A stretch of 64,000 nucleotides of DNA, taken from Agelas oroides. Taxonomy: Eukaryota > Porifera > Demospongiae > Agelasida > Agelasidae. The position numbers and the translations under genes were made by a program. The notes beneath the pieces are model-generated. The model was not told the DNA's origin, did not search any database, and saw nothing but the letters and a program-made list of their open reading frames with translations. Shown here one piece after another: positions 62,501-64,000 of the stretch (position 1 is the first letter of the stretch; each line of letters begins with the position of its first letter). The stretch spans positions 1,739,262 to 1,803,261 of the forward strand of contig OX422198.1 in the NCBI GenBank assembly GCA_949130485.1, in the 5' to 3' direction.

Positions 62501-64000
62501 CAAGTAGAGCCAAGTAGAGCCATGGTAGAGTGTAGTAGAGCCAAGTAGAGCCATGGTAGTGTGTACTAGAGTCAAGTAGAGCAAAGTACAGCCAAGGTAC
62601 AGTGTAGTGGACTCAAGTAGAGCCATGGTAGAATGTAGTAGAGTCATGTAGAGTCAAGTAGAGACATGGTAGAATGTAGTAGAGCCAGGTAGAGCCATTG
62701 TAGAGTGTAGTAGATTCAAGTAGAGTCACGTTGATCCATGATAGGATGTAGTAAAGCCAAGGTAGAGTGAAGTAGAGACAAGTTGAGCCAGGTGTAGCAA
62801 TGGTAAAGTGTAGTAGAGTCAAGTAGAGCCAAGTACAGCCATCGTAGAATGTAGTAGAGTCAAGTAGAGCCATGGTAGAATGTAGTAGAGTCATGTACTG
62901 TCACGTAGAGCCATGGTACAATGGAGTAGAGTCAAGTAGAGTCACTTGGAGCCATGGTAGAATGTAGTAGAGACATGGTAGAGTGTAGTAGAGTCGAGTA
63001 GAGCCAAGTAGAGCCATGGTAGAGTGTAGTAGAGTCAAGTAGAGTCAAGTAGAACCATGGTAGAATGTAGTAGAGTCATCTAGTGTGAAGTATAGCCATG
63101 ATATACAATGGAGTGGAGCCATGGTAGAGTGTTGTAGAGTCAAGTAGAGCCAAGTAGAGCCATGATAGAGTGTAGTAGAGCCAAGTAGAGCCATGGTAGT
63201 CTGTAGTAGAGTCAAGTAGAGCCAAGTAGAACCAAGGTAGAGTGTAGTGGACTCAAGGAGAGTCACGTAGAGCCATGGTAGAATGTAGTAGAGTCATGGT
63301 AGAATGTAGTAGAGTCATGTAGAATCAAGTAGAGCCACGGTAGAAAGTAGTAGAGCTAGGTAGAGCGATGGTAGAGTGTAGTAGAGGCAAGTGGAGTCAC
63401 GTGGATCCATGGTAGGATGTAGTAGAGCCAACGTAGAGTGAAGTAGAGACAAGTAGAGCCAGGTCTAGCAATGGTATAGTGTAGTAGAGTCAAGTAGAGC
63501 CAAGTAGAGCCATTGTAGAATGTAGTAGAGTCAAGTAGAGCCATGGTAGAATGTAGTAGAGTCATGTAGTGTCAAGTAGAGCCATTGTACAATGGAGTAG
63601 AGCCATGATATCCTGTAGTAGAGTCAAGTAGAGCCAAGAAGAGCCAAAGTAGAGTGTAGTGGACTGAAGTAGAGTCAAGTAGAGCCATGGTAGAATGTAG
63701 TAGAGTCATGTAGAGTCAAGTAGAGACACGGTAGAATGCAGTAGAGCCAAGGTAGAGTGAAGTATAGACAAGTAGAGCTAGGTCTAGCAATCGTACATTG
63801 TAGTCGAGTCAAGTAGAGCCAAGTAGAGCCAAGTAGAGCCACCGTAGAATGTAGTAGAGACAAGTAGAGTCAAGGTAGAGTGTAGTGGACTCAAGCAGAG
63901 TAAAGTAGAGCCAAGGTAGAATGTAGTAGAGTCATGTAGAATCAAGTGGAGCCATGGTAGAATGTAGTAGAGCCAGGTAGAGCCATGGTGTAGAGTGTAG
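59593..64000 (+). repeat. Block B-type partial copy 3, running off the window
   Basis: This copy begins at the sixth landmark (59,595). After about 60.7 kb it follows 16.2-19.5 kb with offset 44,483, then 44,473 after a 10-mer is lost near 62.62 kb (CTCAAGTAGAGCC here, CTCAAGTAGAGTCAAGTAGAGCC near 18.13 kb). Homology is unbroken at the last base, so the array continues to the right. Confidence 0.78.
60977..61902 (+). repeat. 463-bp tandem pair, second occurrence
   Basis: This is the counterpart of the pair at 16,494-17,419, displaced by 44,483 bp, with the same 463-bp internal spacing (60,977 against 61,440; 61,234 against 61,697). A related single step of 463 bp is also seen between 58,289 and 58,752. 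Confidence 0.75.

Larger units (their letters stand above)
1..64000 (+). repeat. Satellite array, 31-bp ground monomer built from 10- and 11-bp words
   Basis: Every part of the window is made of two words, AGTAGAGYCA (10 bp) and TGGTAGARTGT (11 bp), with point variants. The simplest repeat is 10+11+10 = 31 bp. Frequent variants carry extra 10-mers, giving 41 or 51 bp, or lack one, giving 21 bp. The consensus monomer has about 11 A, 10 G, 7 T and 3 C on the + strand, so it is about 42 percent GC with strong purine and G-over-C bias. All copies share one orientation; I saw no inverted segment. No stretch above 300 bases departs from the pattern, and there is no unique DNA at either edge. I recognise no named satellite family. 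What it does is not visible in the sequence; structural heterochromatin is the usual inference for arrays of this kind. Confidence 0.97.

Noticed and set aside
1-64000. Telomeric repeats, transposon fragments, tRNA or rRNA genes
   Set aside because: I saw no TTAGGG-type tracts, terminal repeats, poly-A tails, or tRNA- or rRNA-like segments; all sequence fits the two-word pattern.
1-64000. Inverted copies or a palindromic array
   Set aside because: All monomers read TAGAG on the + strand throughout; no block switches to CTCTA. The short palindromes (CCATGG, CACGTG) are within monomers.

Overview
The whole 64 kb window is one tandem-repeat (satellite) array. I found no protein-coding gene, RNA gene, transposon or unique flanking DNA. 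The array enters from the left edge and leaves at the right edge, so its true length is unknown. An uninterrupted array of this size points to a eukaryotic nuclear genome (pericentromeric, subtelomeric or other heterochromatin) assembled from long reads. The sequence alone does not name the species.

Ground structure: the array is built from two short words, a 10-mer (AGTAGAGYCA) and an 11-mer (TGGTAGARTGT). The simplest combination, 10-mer + 11-mer + 10-mer, gives a 31-bp monomer. Many monomers carry one to three extra 10-mers (41, 51 bp) or lack one (21 bp). All monomers lie head-to-tail in the same orientation. The + strand is purine-rich and G-over-C skewed. The core TAGAG recurs about every 10-11 bp, close to one turn of the DNA helix.

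Higher-order layout. Block A1 (1-7,916) and A2 (7,917-14,448) are copies offset by 7,916 bp; A2 lacks about 1.38 kb. Block B (14,449 to about 19.5 kb) follows. Region C (about 18.2-33.9 kb) holds a 2.92-kb tandem pair and a 5,950-bp tandem pair, the latter containing 1,165-bp repeats. A linker (about 33.9-35.7 kb) shares a subfamily with region D. Region D (about 35.7-51.0 kb) is a 7,641-bp tandem pair that is almost identical, followed by a partial third copy (to about 53.7 kb). From about 53.7 kb the end of block A and the start of block B appear again (offset about 40,250 bp). B-type sequence then continues in three partial copies to the end; the last 3 kb match about 16.5-19.5 kb with offsets of 44,483 and then 44,473 bp.

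Nothing here behaves as a set of cooperating genes. Open frames occur on the reverse strand only, because TAG saturates all + strand frames; they are by-products of the repeat. The interest lies in the array itself: helical-phase periodicity, indels that come in whole 10/11-bp words, recent large tandem duplications, and runs of perfect 31-mers at a duplication junction. All alignments were made by eye from shared variants and offsets, so block edges are good to tens of bases unless stated otherwise.
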